Positions 36,238 to 48,264 of a stretch of 64,000 bases of DNA are shown in pieces. The position numbers and the translations under genes were made by a program. Position 1 is the stretch's first letter; the number at the start of each line of letters is the position of its first letter. Source of the DNA: Lucifuga dentata (taxonomy: Eukaryota > Chordata > Actinopteri > Ophidiiformes > Bythitidae); assembly GCA_014773175.1 (NCBI GenBank), contig VXCM01000290.1, positions 1 to 64,000 on the forward strand, given 5' to 3'. The notes beneath the pieces are model-generated. The model saw only the letters and a program-made list of their open reading frames with translations, did not search any database and was not told the origin of the DNA.

Positions 36238-38499
36238 AGCTCTTTCATTTAGAGTCAAATAGAGAAAAGGTTATTACCAACAGGCTCTGACTTTTGCTTT
36301 TCCAAGCTACAGTAATAATTTCACTTTTTTAGTTTCGGGGCAAAAAACTAAATGAAAATAGATTATTACCATATTAAAGAACAAGAATTACTTTAATGTT
36401 GAGGTTTTGCCGTCTTTGACCTTATCAGCAGCAACAATAAAGTCAAATCTTTATGACAGGGTTGTTTTTTATCTTCATAACTGCCTCCTTCAGAAGAGAT
36501 CAATGGCAACAATAAAGATGAGTCAGCTAAACATCAACTTTTCTCCAGTGTGTAGTGCTACAGAAGCACCATTATTGGCATACTTACTAAGAAAAGAGTT
36601 TGTTTTATACAATAATTTACCCACAGATGTGCCATAAAGAAAAAGTCGTGATTTACGTTGTAATTTCATCCCATCTGCCACCTCATTTCCATCATCTCGC
36701 AGATGCATTTTTCACCTTTAATGGCAGCTACATGATTGTTGATCCCATTGAATTTTGCTTGTTGGCATACAGATTTCCTGTTTGGGCCATGGCTAGTGAT
36801 GAGCTGCTTATTCTCCAGGCGAGACAACACAGCGCCCCGAGCTATTCAGTATGCAAACAAACAATTGACATGGCTGCTCAACAAGGTGCCAGTGGGGATC
36901 CCCCTTCAGCTAGCACAGCAGGAGCAGCTATAATGTCAGCCTCGCCTGTGACTTAAAAAATACACTCCAGCAGATAGATGCCGCAGCTTCCTCCCTAAAA
37001 AAATGACTTCCCTGCAGGCCTGTCAAAGGCCCAAAGCAACACATTTAAAAGCAGGCCAAAAAAAAATATGAAATCAAGAGAAAATTGAGAGACATGCAGT
37101 TTACTTTGTGATGCAGCCGTCACAAACAGCGAAGGAGAACATAATGCCAAATGATGCTTTGCTTGACAAGCCCCTTGTCTGTCTGTCATTGATAAAAGTT
37201 GGAAACGCAGATATTTAAATGAGGAGCGCTCATTCCCCNCCCCCCCCCCCTCCTATTGGGATAACTGCCTGATCGGGATTTGTAGGTTTGGAATCACATG
37301 AAAACAAATCCGAGAGCTTGGGTCACTGATGCATTACAGCAGCACATTTTGCCTCGCCTCCTCTGTTTGACGCTACAGATCATAGCCTAATCCCTCAATG
37401 CCGCCTATGCAAATCACACGTCGCTGGCTCGATACCCATTCTCCCGCTCAGCTCAGGCCGGACACGAAGCCCTCTTGTTATTTACATCAACTCTGACTCA
37501 GAGGACTATCGGGTTTATGCAGCGCTGCTGTGTGGGAGTGAAGCAGATATAGTCACAAAGCTATCTGAGCAAATTGGTCTGAATCAAATATAACTGTATC
37601 TGTGCCCTTCATTGCTCAGTGATGCTGACATTTCTATTACTATGTGCCATACATAATAAGCTCCATACATAATCAAATCCGAGAAATTACTGAAGCAATC
37701 ATCTGGCAGATGCATAAATATCAACACTCAACAGGTTGAGTTGGTCTGTGTATTTATAGGCTATTAAAGGTCTTTAGATGGTAAAATCCTCCCAATTTTT
37801 CGTTTCAGATCGCTTGGTCTGACATCTTGAATGTAACGGCATAAGTTGTTAAGCTTTAAAGGATGCAAGGAGAGGAACACATCAACAAATCATATTTGGT
37901 AAGTTTTTGTTGTTCTTCTGGGGGAGGGGAGGGATAAATGCAATGAAAAGAAATGAAATGAATAAAAAAAAAAATACAGATGTTTATTTCCTCTGAGGAG
38001 TAAAGCCTCAGAATTTTCATCTTTCAAGTCAAATCCAATATATTTCCACTTTGAAATAATTCACTCCGGTTGAGGAAATTCATAATTTATTGAATGTAAA
38101 CGGACCCTCGCTTGGTATTATTGTATTATTTTGTGTCTGTGTTTTATTGAATATAAAATACAGCCAGCTCAGTGGAATTATACTATAATGCATATCTAGC
38201 TTTAGTTTTCTTGCATACAGCCAGGAGAAGGCTTCTTTCTCTCGTTATTGCTATAAGCCAAAAAACTGTGATCCCTATCTATAAGCACGAATGATTAACG
38301 AATACATAACTAATTTTTCAGATGCATTAGTTTCTATTGTTACCGTTTACTTGTCTGCAATGTGAAAGGCCCTAATGTTTTAATTCCTTTCTTAATATCA
38401 AATTACATGCAAATTACATGCAAAACACCAAAACCCAATGCTGCAACTCTGGTCTTCTGCTGCTAAGCAATAAAATTTTATGTTATTGATTTTTACAGT
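36238..38499. other. Non-coding sequence with possible conserved elements
   Basis: 36640-36955 and 37320-37570 are free of simple repeats and have more even composition than the surroundings. The second includes 'ctatgcaaat', an octamer-like (POU) site. The 118-codon open frame at 36600-36956 has no domain I recognise. A C-run with an N lies at about 37234-37250. No gene called. Confidence 0.3.
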
Positions 38500-38625
38500 T
38501 TAAAGGAGCACACTGGTGATTTGCACATTTGAGCTAACAAATGCAACCCAAATACATGTTTTTATTGTATTTATTAAAGTATTTATTGGGCTCAGATGTG
38601 CAAAAGCATTGGTATGGTCCTTTAA
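38500..38625. mobile_element. TTAA-flanked transposon family, copy 4 (126-bp minimal form)
   Basis: Starts TTAAAGGAGCACACTGG and ends TATGGTCCTTTAA. Little remains beyond the two terminal inverted repeats, with 'gggctcagatgtgcaaaa' near the right end. An internal deletion removed the roughly 430 bp present in full copies. TTAA is kept on both sides. Confidence 0.75.
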
Positions 38626-39119
38626 GTTTTATCTTAATTTCTGTTTCAATTAGTGCAAATGACAGAACGTTTCATGTTTACTGTCTAAAAGAGTTTGATG
38701 GCGCAGTAGAGGTTAACATGACAAATCTTTCCTCCCTACCTGTACGATCACATTATCCTATTTTATATCTTAGGCCCAAGATTCTAGCCAAGCAGAAACA
38801 GAACTGTTGTTGCGTGAGAAAAGGGTTCTCAAAGCCAGGCAGTTGCCTCAGATACTGGTCAGGCACTGAGCCGCTTCAGTAAGCTCTAGCTCTGATTCAC
38901 AGATTGCTGCGAGACAAACAAACCAAAAGTCAGCGGGATCACGAAAGAAAGAGAGAGAGAGAGAGAGAGACCAAGGGATTGACTTCTAAAGGTTTCACTT
39001 CAGGTTTTGTCTGATAGTTATTGGAGACAGTGACATCTTTCATTGCAGATATTTCACAAATGGTTAATACTTGTATGGTTCACACTAACATTTTGACAAA
39101 AATACATTTTATTGTCAAA
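38626..39119. other. Unique non-coding sequence with GA tract
   Basis: (GA)n at about 38950-38970. No gene recognised. Confidence 0.5.
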
Positions 39120-39346
39120 ATACTGAGCAACAGCTTAGATTTTGTTAGTAATGGTACTTGAGTATTTCCATTTCTACATTTCTTTCCTTTTACTCCACTC
39201 TGCTAGTCTGACAGCTGAGGTTACTTACTGCTTGTTTGCTTAAGTAAAATTTGAAAAGCAGGACCCGTAATAGAGTATATTAACATTGTGTTTTTGATAG
39301 TTTAACTTGAGTAAAAAGACGTGAATACTTATTCCTCCAGTGGACA
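39120..39346 (-). repeat. Dispersed 'agtac' fish repeat (hAT-like MITE), partial
   Basis: Contains 'gtacttgagtatttccattt', 'ttttactccact', 'tctgacagct' and 'gcttaagtaaaa' in the family's order and ends 'gaatacttattcctccagtgg'. It lies in the opposite orientation to the copy at 9380-9624. Target duplications are not evident. Confidence 0.6.
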
Positions 39347-40810
39347 CTTTATTTTCCTTTCGCTCGACTTACTGATCTCTTTTCGCTTATCTATTTGAAC
39401 ATAGACAAACTTAGCATTCTGTCCTGAGGGGGATTGGTCCAGGTGTATACATGGTCATGCAGAAAGCCCTCAGGTGTAGAAAATAATTGATACCTCCAGC
39501 AGAAAGTATTCCAGCTTAAATATGAATAAATATTAAAAACCCTTGAGGCCTTTCTCAGTGACACATCTGTTGCTGCCAACATGCGTATCACTCTCTCAGA
39601 ACTAATGATTTATGTAAACATGTCGTATCTAAATCACCACATTTAAATGGTCCTGGCTTGGGAAGAAGGAGAAGAAACTTTGTTAGCTTGTGATTGCACC
39701 AGACTGATGCTTTTATAAACCAATTTTATAGCCTTGCAGGGGCATTTTGTAGATATAAATGAACATGTTTTCCTGTGTGGTATGTCTCCGATTTGCTGTA
39801 AATGCAGCTGATGTTTATTTCTTTGGAAATGAGTTATTGGCATATTTTCATATCCAAGCTCTCCCAATCCCCTTCTCGCAGATCTGCTCGACAGCTCAGC
39901 GATCAATCACTGGCATCTCTCCTGCTTCTTCTACTCTATCCCCCGTAGTGTGTAGAGTGTGAGTCAGCCCAGACTTTCAAGAATTAGAAGCTTATATTAT
40001 CAGGACTGTCTGCAGAAAATGTTTACTTTGCCTTTACTGCTTATTTTTTAAAAAAGCACGAGAAAATGGCCAGTCAACTATGGGGTAAGCAAAAAGTATC
40101 TGAATTGCTGTGGTAGTCTTTGAATCATATTGAGTCATGAAGAGTGATCTACATGCCGATGGTATCATTTTAAGTTGAATTGTTTATTATTTCATTTGCA
40201 TTACTTAAAAAGAAATTGGAGATGGCTGCTTTTAGCTGGAGAAAGTGATGAAAACTGATGCAAGGATTGAGATTATTTGCCTTAATTCTACACATCACTT
40301 AGGGATTACTCTTGGCAGGCTGTTGAGAAGCTAAGCTTAATCTAATAGAAAAGTCCCCGGTCTAATACCCGTTTGGTCCGAAACTGCTGAATAGGAGTGA
40401 AATTCATTTGTAAGACTGCGTCTCCCTCATCCACTTCCCACTTTTATAACTTAAAAACGGTCAGCATTTTCCTTCAACTGCGTCAAATTTGAATCAGGAC
40501 GTTATGATTCTTTCTCAGCACCGACTTTCTTTCCAAAGGCGATTGCAGCTCTTAAATGCTTCATTAGGCATCAGGGAAATTTCTCAAAGGATAACAACCA
40601 TCACCCACCGGTTGGGATTGGCAGACAGCTCAGATGAGATTTTTTACTGCCCACACTCGTCCAAGTGCTGTAATGAAGTCACTGATGATGCCTTTAAAAC
40701 AAAAAGGGTACTTTGTAACCAAGGAAAGAGGAACATACTGTACATTCTACCAAAGATTGACCACTTAATTTGAGATGTAAAGAAATTTCATGTGTTTCCT
40801 TTTCAAACGG

Positions 40811-40847
<37 letters not shown>

Positions 40848-41259
40848 AATATTTGAAAAATGGTCCAGGTAAAGGTCAAGGTAATTTCCTTCAATTTTGC
40901 TTTTAATGGATAAACTATTACTCTTTAGCAGTCATTGCTTTTTGGACAGCACCCTTTAATAACACATGTATGTTATTGTAAAGGCCACCAATTTCCTCAA
41001 GGCAAACTTCTTTGCTGCCCTCCATAAGGATTTTAATGACCATGGTTGTGAATCTTTTAAAATAAGCTATATTACTACTTATGTCTACATAAAATAGGCA
41101 GTCAAGATTGGCATAATTTTTTTTTTTTTTTTTTTTTTNTTTTTTTTTTTTTTTTTTTGTGTTTACTTCTGACATTTAGGTATTAAACATTGTGTTCCAT
41201 GAAAAAGCAGATGCTGATTGACAGCAAGACAAAACCATATTCTTTTCCAAAGAAATAAA
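39347..41259. other. Non-coding sequence with long T-runs
   Basis: T-runs lie at about 40811-40843 and 41117-41158, the latter with an N at 41139. No gene recognised. Confidence 0.5.
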
Positions 41260-41391
41260 TTAAAAGATGGAGTCAGGTCCGAGGGTGAGAAGCACGATAG
41301 GCTTGGGAGAAAAGGTTTTTTTTTNTTAAAAGATGGAGTCAGGTCCGAGGGTGAGAAGCACGATAGGCTTGGGAGAAAAGGTTTTTTTTTT
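41260..41391. other. 65-bp duplication around a single N (assembly join)
   Basis: 41260-41324 and 41326-41390 are the same sequence ('ttaaaagatggagtcaggtc' to the T-run) separated by one N at 41325. It looks like unmerged contig ends rather than biology. Confidence 0.85.
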
Positions 41392-44300
41392 TAAAGAGAA
41401 ATCCTAACTGAAGATCTGCCAGTATACATTTGAAGGGCATGGCAAGGACGGAGAGGGGGGCGGCAACGTGAGGGCGATCCTCAAACAAATGCTTTCACCG
41501 GCGAGGGGATTAAGTCTCGGGCTTTGAGAGCAAGAGTGGGATTGAACTGTGCAGTCCTGCTGAAAATACAGGAGAAGCACCTTTTTTCTGAATGTACCAG
41601 ATGCCTCAGATTGGACTCTGCATATGTGTAAAAAAAAAAAAAAAAAAAAAANTTTTTTTTTTTTTTTTTTTTTTTGAAGTCATTGCAAGCTACATTTCCT
41701 GATCCTACTGATGTGCAAATGTTTTTATCGGGTAAATCTGCCTGGAGAATCTCCCTGACCTTGTCGCGGCATTGTGCAGAAGGCTGGAGGGCTTCCATTG
41801 ATCACAGAAGCACCAGCTGAACACTAAAATCAAAAGCATTCCATAATCCAAACTGCAAAACTGGCAGATACGATACAAGGCTCCATGAAAAGCGGGCAGC
41901 AGAGAAAGAATTCCATACATTTCTGCACAGATCGTCTATAAAGATCGTATTGGATTGGATGGTTTTACCAATATATCTCCCAATATGGAGGGCAGATTAA
42001 CACAAGCTGCGCCTCGACCCCATCTCCTCTCTCTCTCTCTTTGCTCCATGCTGAAGGACCTTGCTACAGTGCAATGTTGTGGGGAAAATTGAATGAACAA
42101 CCTTCCCTGGGAGACTAATAATATCATGGATCCTGAGTGCTTGCTCTCTGTGATGAGGCCTAACAGAAGGCTTGACAGGAGAAAATGATGTGTTGTTCTC
42201 TACTGGGATAACAGTCCAGGTCCCCCTCAGAAGATTGCAGCTGAGATATGAAGTGTACATAAACCACAGATTTTTTTCCTTTTGGATCCTCAAGGGCCCA
42301 CAAGGGAAGAGAAAACTCGTAGAGGAGGGGAAATGAGTGACACCGAGGAGCAAGCGGGGCTGCTGAGAGACCTTCAAGTACCATTTGCGCATGTGTGCGT
42401 GCTCGCTCACTCAATACATAGAAACAGGAGAAGCACTCTCTTCAAAATGTCTAGAATTTCAAGACGCTCTTGAAATAAAGAATAGCAAATTGCTTGTCGA
42501 ATCCTTAACATTTGAATGAATATTTAAATAACTTGGCTTTTGCAGTAGTGGTGGGCAACACTGATAGCAGCACTTATTATTACTGATAACATGTTTTACT
42601 GTTCAGGATGATTAAATGCATAGAAGTAGATTATTTCTTTGTAGCTGCTGCATATTTTATTAACAACTTTGAAATGTTTTACTTTTGGGAACATGGGCAT
42701 AATTACATGAAATTAGATTTAAAGCAATAATTTGCCAAAAATCTTACTTTTATTATTAACCTTTTTGTGCTGGTGTTTTGTGCTCCAGTGCTCTGCTCAT
42801 GTCACTGAATTGACAGCAGCTCCCAAACAAACCACCTACAGACCTGCAGAACCAGATTTATGTCAGCTGGCAACTGAGAGAAATGATGTCTTCAGAGATA
42901 GACATCTACACCATCAAAATTTATCAGACTTTTTTTTTCTTTGTTATTGATGTAGGCGAATGACGTTTGGTTATACTGTTAAATTGTGCAAAGATTAAAT
43001 TGAAACTAGTCTTTCTAGCTCCTTCGTTGGCTGTCTGATATCATGTTCAGTTTGTCCATGAAGGTTGAGCTGGAAGATGTATTTATTCATATTTTCTTAG
43101 ATGAAAGATTTTGGCAGCCAAAACTGCTTGGTCTGTTTTTTTTTGTTTTTTTGTTTTTTTCTCGGATATTTTTAGGAATTGATCTTAGATAGTTGGATGT
43201 TTGATTAGGAAGGAAGCAAAATTGGTAGCCATTTGACGTTTTCCAAAAACAGCCACCACGTTTCTCCGGTTTGAAAATCAGAAACAAAGACCAATGACAG
43301 ACCAGTCAGTGGTATGTTTGTTCAGTCAGCTGTAAGAAGGTTTGGTATATGGATGCCTAAGAGCTATTATTCATCTTTTGTACAGGCTACTGGAAATAAC
43401 ATCTATCCAAAATGTTTTTTGAGCCTCACCAGGCCACAGTGCAGGAAGCAAAATATTGTGCACAAGCTCTGCAAAGTAAACTCATTCTAGTTCTAACGTA
43501 AGATATTTGCCAGAAAAAAATCTAGTCGCACACATCATTGTGTGAAATATGTTGTTGCACATGTTTGAAATGAGCACCTGCAGTTACAACACATTTAAAT
43601 TGAGAAATCGCACCATTGTTTAGCACATAAGCGTGTTGTCTCATCAGACAGATTTAATAAACTTAATAAATTCCAAAATTGATATGCAACAATAAGCTCA
43701 GTCAAGTTGCACTTTAATTAAAAAAAAAAAAAAAAAATNAAAAAAAAAAAAAAAAAAATTTGCATGTTCTTTAAATATCAACCAGGAATAACTATCTTGT
43801 GTCACACATTGTAAATTAGCAGGAGTAGCTACAGCGCACATTGTAATGGTGTTTGAGTCAGTTTCAAAATCTGCACATGCAGCTTTAATAGCTGTACAGC
43901 ACAATCAACTTTAATAGTGCACAGGTGTATACGAGTCGTCTCATCCCTACATGACTGACCCAGTTTTGGCTCTTGATAATTATAGTTCTACACAAAGTAA
44001 AAAGTCCTGTTGGTGCCAAACTCATGCACAGTTAAAGGTCCCAGAGAGCTCTGCTCAAATCTGTTTTGGCTCCAGATCACTGTGCACTGTTAGGAAATTT
44101 TAAGAACTAGATATGTAGAGGTCTATAGTACAACATTTGCCTATTGCTCTAAATGACAATCCAGGGTTTCATATGTTACAATAATTGCTGTAGATATGCC
44201 TTATATCTAATATATTCCACTGATGTAGTTGATATTAATGTTTTATAAAGGCACATTTTTGGATTTGCAAGAGCAAGAAAATAAAACTTCTGGCTTATTG

Positions 44301-46954
44301 GTGTCTGCAGATCTCCTAACTTGTAAATTGGGCGACATGGGAAGACCCTTGGCAATATATTATAAGAATGTTCAAAGCCAAACAGCTCATCGATTTGACC
44401 TGTGTGGGCCCTGCAAGCATGAGCCATTAGTATATTCTCAGATGCTGTTTCCAGATTTGTTTGTGTAAACGAGGTCCCTTGGTAATTGTGTGGTAAAAAG
44501 ATCCAGGATTTCACAGCTATCAGTCTTCTAGATAGCGGGGACACAATAACCTGTCCTTGGGCATTTATGCAAGGTTTTTTTTTTTTTTTTANGTTTTTTT
44601 TTTTTTTTTAATTATTATTTTTTCTTCAAAATTTGCTTTAACCCTCATTTTCTTAGTCATTTCAGAATTGCTTTTTGTTTCCTCCACAGTTAAATGTTAA
44701 ACAAAACTTTTGTTTTTCAAAAAATGCATGTTCATCCTGACAGCTGCTTCACTTAATAGCACAGAGTTAGAAGAGATCAACATATGTACTTATGATAGGC
44801 CAGTGCTGAGTGCAAGCCAGGCATATTTTTTTCTGAGGAATCTGTGTTAGTATGCAGTTTTAACGTTGAAGGTGAAGGATGCCAGAAGAGATTTATACCC
44901 CCTGAGGATATCCCTGATGGAATATTTGGTTTTGTGCCATTTTCATTCAGCTTTCCCGAGTCTAGTTTGATCCTCTGACAGGATCAGACGGGTTGGAGGG
45001 GCAGGAAGAAGCAGGTTTGGATGCCAGAGGACAAAGATGGTTAAAACAGGAGGTTAAAGAGGAACCGAGTGTGTCTGTAGCATCACTGACATTAAGCGTG
45101 TTGAGGAGCTCTGAGTTGGTGAGAGAAATCAGAGGTTACATCTAAAAGAGAGCATAGACAGGTGAATTGTGAGGACATTCCAGCAAAGATACAGTGAGCT
45201 CCATTAAAAAATGATCTAACAAATACATTGGGGTGACAGTTGGATTTTCTGTGGAACAGTTTCGTGTCACAAGGTCTAGCTGATTGCCAGTTTTGTGAGT
45301 TAGCGGAGACCCAACCTGTTTGAGGTCAAACAAGGTCAAAATTGCCAGGAAATGGGGCAGTTGGAGGTTTGTGGTTATTCATACTTCCCAAGATAATCAA
45401 TGGAGTGACAGCGTTATCAGTTCATCAGCAGAAGCTTCGTTCAGAATAAGAAGTTGACATGAAAAAAACACATTGGGTGTTTTGATTTTTAGAATGTCAG
45501 TTGATCTGAAACTAAAGCTAGATGTCCTAGATGTCCAGGAAAGCAAGGTAGAAGTGATGAATCAAGCGATCAATCACAGAACTTGTTTGAAAGTCATAAG
45601 AGGCTCTCCTGCGTAATTTAACATTTAAATTGGCAACTGCAATTTAATTTATGAAACACTTGTAGTTTAATAGGGTCATTAGATGAGGAACACTCCAGAA
45701 GGCTCGCTGATACCTTCTACTGTATAATGCGTCACATCATCTCTCTGCACACACTGCTCATTTTTGAGTCTGAATGCTGGATAACACGGCGGCACAAAAT
45801 GGATTGCAGCCATGTAACAACAAACCTGTATGAGTACACGGCGAGGGATTAAATTTAAATAACTATTTTGTTCTCATTATACTTAGATGATGCATCTTTG
45901 ATATACAAACAGGCCCATTCCAGACACCGCTTCAGATGTTTGTTTTAGCCGTTTGCTAACCAATTTCCCAAGCAGTTGGCATCCATCAACATTCTAACAA
46001 TGTGCCTTGGCACCAAAAAGCCATTTGCAGCTATTTCAGAGCAGGAAAAACAAGCTTCTGCTGCTTTTACCTTCATTCTGTTCTCAGACTGAGCATCTGG
46101 AGATTCTTTTTGAAAGGATTCATAAATAAATAGACTGTAAGAGTTTTTTTTCACTCTCCAGCTCCTCTATACCAAGTAGTCTGACAAATACTTCATTAAA
46201 AGCATTACCACATACATCATGGAGGAATTATTCATCAAAAAATGTTTAATTCTAGTAGAAAAGTAGTATTGCTGAGTGCCTTGCTAATGTGACTGGTGTT
46301 TCTTTGCTTAGTCGTAAATGGAAAGTATCATTTAGGCTAAAAGTCAGTGAACGATAAGTGAGCAAATATTCTGTTGATAAAATAAAGTAGGAAATTCCTG
46401 TGTTAACAAACCTCCATGGCAGAGTCTGTTAAAAACAAAATCTTTTCAAGGCAAATATTTGCAAAGATTAATCAAACACAAATTCCTGAAATACAAAGCG
46501 AGTAGCTTATTGCTGTGACTTGTGACTTTGCAGTAATGCTCACATAACATGTTCTCAAATGAATTTCAGTATCACTCTTATTCAAAAGGGTTTTATTCGC
46601 TGGACTCAACAAAAAAAAAAAAAAAAANAAAAAAAAAAAAAAAAGCAGTTTTCTCCTTTTTCTGAACATTATGATTGCTTGTTTTTTTCATTCTCACTTC
46701 CTGCTTATCATCTAAAACTAATCACAGGGAGAGTGTGTGTGTGGGTGTATGTGTGTTGGTGGTGTTTAATTAGAAAATGGCAAAATAACACACCTGTGTA
46801 GGGTGCAAACTAATGACTGTTGAGGTGAGGGCAGGGCCATATTATTCTTGTAGGTGGGCCGAAACCACATCTTCAGCCTTTAGTGATGCTACATTACAAC
46901 CAGAGGTGTCTTTTTACTAGGTTGTTTTAGTCTGATTTTATGTGGACAAAAGAA
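41392..46954. other. Non-coding sequence with several N-containing homopolymers
   Basis: A-run/N/T-run at about 41630-41675, A-run/N/A-run at 43720-43758, T-run/N/T-run at 44575-44609 and A-run/N/A-run at 46611-46644. An imperfect GT tract lies at about 46731-46762. A 137-codon minus-strand open frame at 41997-42410 and a 122-codon one at 44176-44544 have no recognisable domains. No gene called. Confidence 0.5.
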
Positions 46955-47665
46955 TTAAAGGTCCATACTGGTGATTTTGTATGTTTAAGCTCAATAAATA
47001 CTACTCACAACCATTTTCTAAAGCATACAGTGGGGTCCAAAAGTCTGAGACTCTTAACAATTTGAGTGAAAGTCAAGTAATATAAATTGAAACTTTGAAA
47101 AATGTACATGAATGTCAGAATGTCTTAGCATTTGGTATGTCCCCCCCTTTTGCTTTAATGACAGCATGTCATTAAAGCAAATATGTGGCATGGACTCCAA
47201 CAAGTTTGTGCACAACCTGATGAGCCAGGTTATCCCAGCATGATGTGACAATGTTCCAGAGAGCTTCTTGTGATGTCAGACTTTCTGATTATTTCCACAT
47301 TTACATGGAAAACATCACAGATTTTCAATGTGGTCTCAGACTTTTGGACCCCGCTGTAAGTTTCCCTGTTATTTTGCCAAATCCCCTAATCTTTCAAAAT
47401 CAAACATTCAGGTGATACACCCGCCTTAAAATTCAATGTTTTGCCTGCTAATACGTATGCTCAAATGTAGAAGGCAAAGTTGTTTTTAATTTAATAAAAG
47501 CCTTCTTCTTCTGGGACTATATTCCCTGACAGAGACATGCATATTCTTCTGTGAAGCTCAATGTTGGACCAGTTAAATTAAGCAGCTTCGGCAAAAAATA
47601 AGATTGACATTTTGTTCGCTGTGATGGATTGCATATCTCAAGAATGTTTCAAGTCTCTACATTTT
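46955..47665 (-). mobile_element. TTAA-flanked transposon family, copy 5 (interrupted, far end lost)
   Basis: Starts TTAAAGGTCCATACTGG. After the inserted Tc1-type MITE (47028-47356) it resumes with 'ttttgccaaatcccctaatc', 'caggtgatacacccgcctta' and 'gggactatattccctgac', which is the family's right arm read backwards, so this copy is inverted relative to copy 1. It loses similarity near 47665 at the start of another repeat. Host sequence of about 380 bp remains. Confidence 0.75.
47028..47356 (-). mobile_element. Tc1-type MITE nested in copy 5, with TA duplication
   Basis: The 329-bp insert begins CAGTGGGGTCCAAAAGTCTG and ends with its near-perfect inverted complement (CAGACTTTTGGACCCCGCTG), flanked by TA on each side (47026-47027 and 47357-47358), the Tc1/mariner target duplication. 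On the minus strand an open stretch (47251-47054) contains LLESMP followed by KGG, in the order seen at the C-terminal end of fish Tc1 transposases. It is therefore probably an internally deleted Tc1 element. It interrupts copy 5, so it is younger. Confidence 0.85.
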
Positions 47666-47755
47666 TTAAAATTTTGTTTAACCTTTATTTAACCAAGTAC
47701 ACTTGAGATTTAGAATCTCTTTTGTGAGGGAGACCTTGCCAAGATAGAAGCATAC
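47666..47755 (+). repeat. Dispersed fish repeat fragment
   Basis: 'aacctttatttaaccaag' through 'gagggagaccttgccaagat' matches, from memory, a widely dispersed fish repeat with 'tttatttaaccagg', 'gagat..aatctctttt' and 'gggagacctggccaagat'. It replaces the far end of copy 5. Class unknown. Confidence 0.55.
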
Positions 47756-47840
47756 AAAAGGCTTGTAGGTTTTTGGACTTTCAGCTTTATTTTGTAGAAT
47801 TCAGCAGTTTTTATGCAGGGAAACAATTTGAGTCCATAAA

Positions 47841-48264
47841 TGAAGGACCATGCCTGTGATTTTGCCTGTTTGAGCCCAACAAATGAACCGTCATACATGT
47901 TGTATTGCTGCCAGACAGTTTCTAGGGTGTGCTGCTGGAGCAGTGGATATTAGATTTGTTTTTCCTGCCTTCCCAGGCTGCCACTGATTTCAGTTCATTC
48001 CAGTGTGCTGTTGGGATCAGCTTGTATGGATTTGAAACATGTTTGAGAGAGGTATACATAAGAGTTATTAAATCTTTTGTACTTGATTTTAATAGCATAC
48101 TGGAATGAACTGAAGCTATTAGCATTCTGGAACGTAGGAAAAACAAAATCTAAAATGTACCACTCTGGTAGTATGTTTTGGAAAATGGTTGGCAGCATTG
48201 TAATGTGTGTACAGATTGTATTTATTGTGCTCAAACATGTAAAATTACTGGTGTGCTCCTTTAA
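47841..48264. mobile_element. TTAA family, copy 6: fold-back palindrome of one arm
   Basis: The left half (47841 to about 48060) carries the family's left arm, including 'tttcagttcattccagtgtg'. The right half (about 48060-48264) carries the same arm inverted, including 'catactggaatgaactgaag', ending GTGCTCCTTTAA. The element is therefore a long imperfect hairpin of about 200-bp arms, unlike the 80-bp inverted repeats of full copies. The left edge reads TGAA, not TTAA. Confidence 0.75.
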
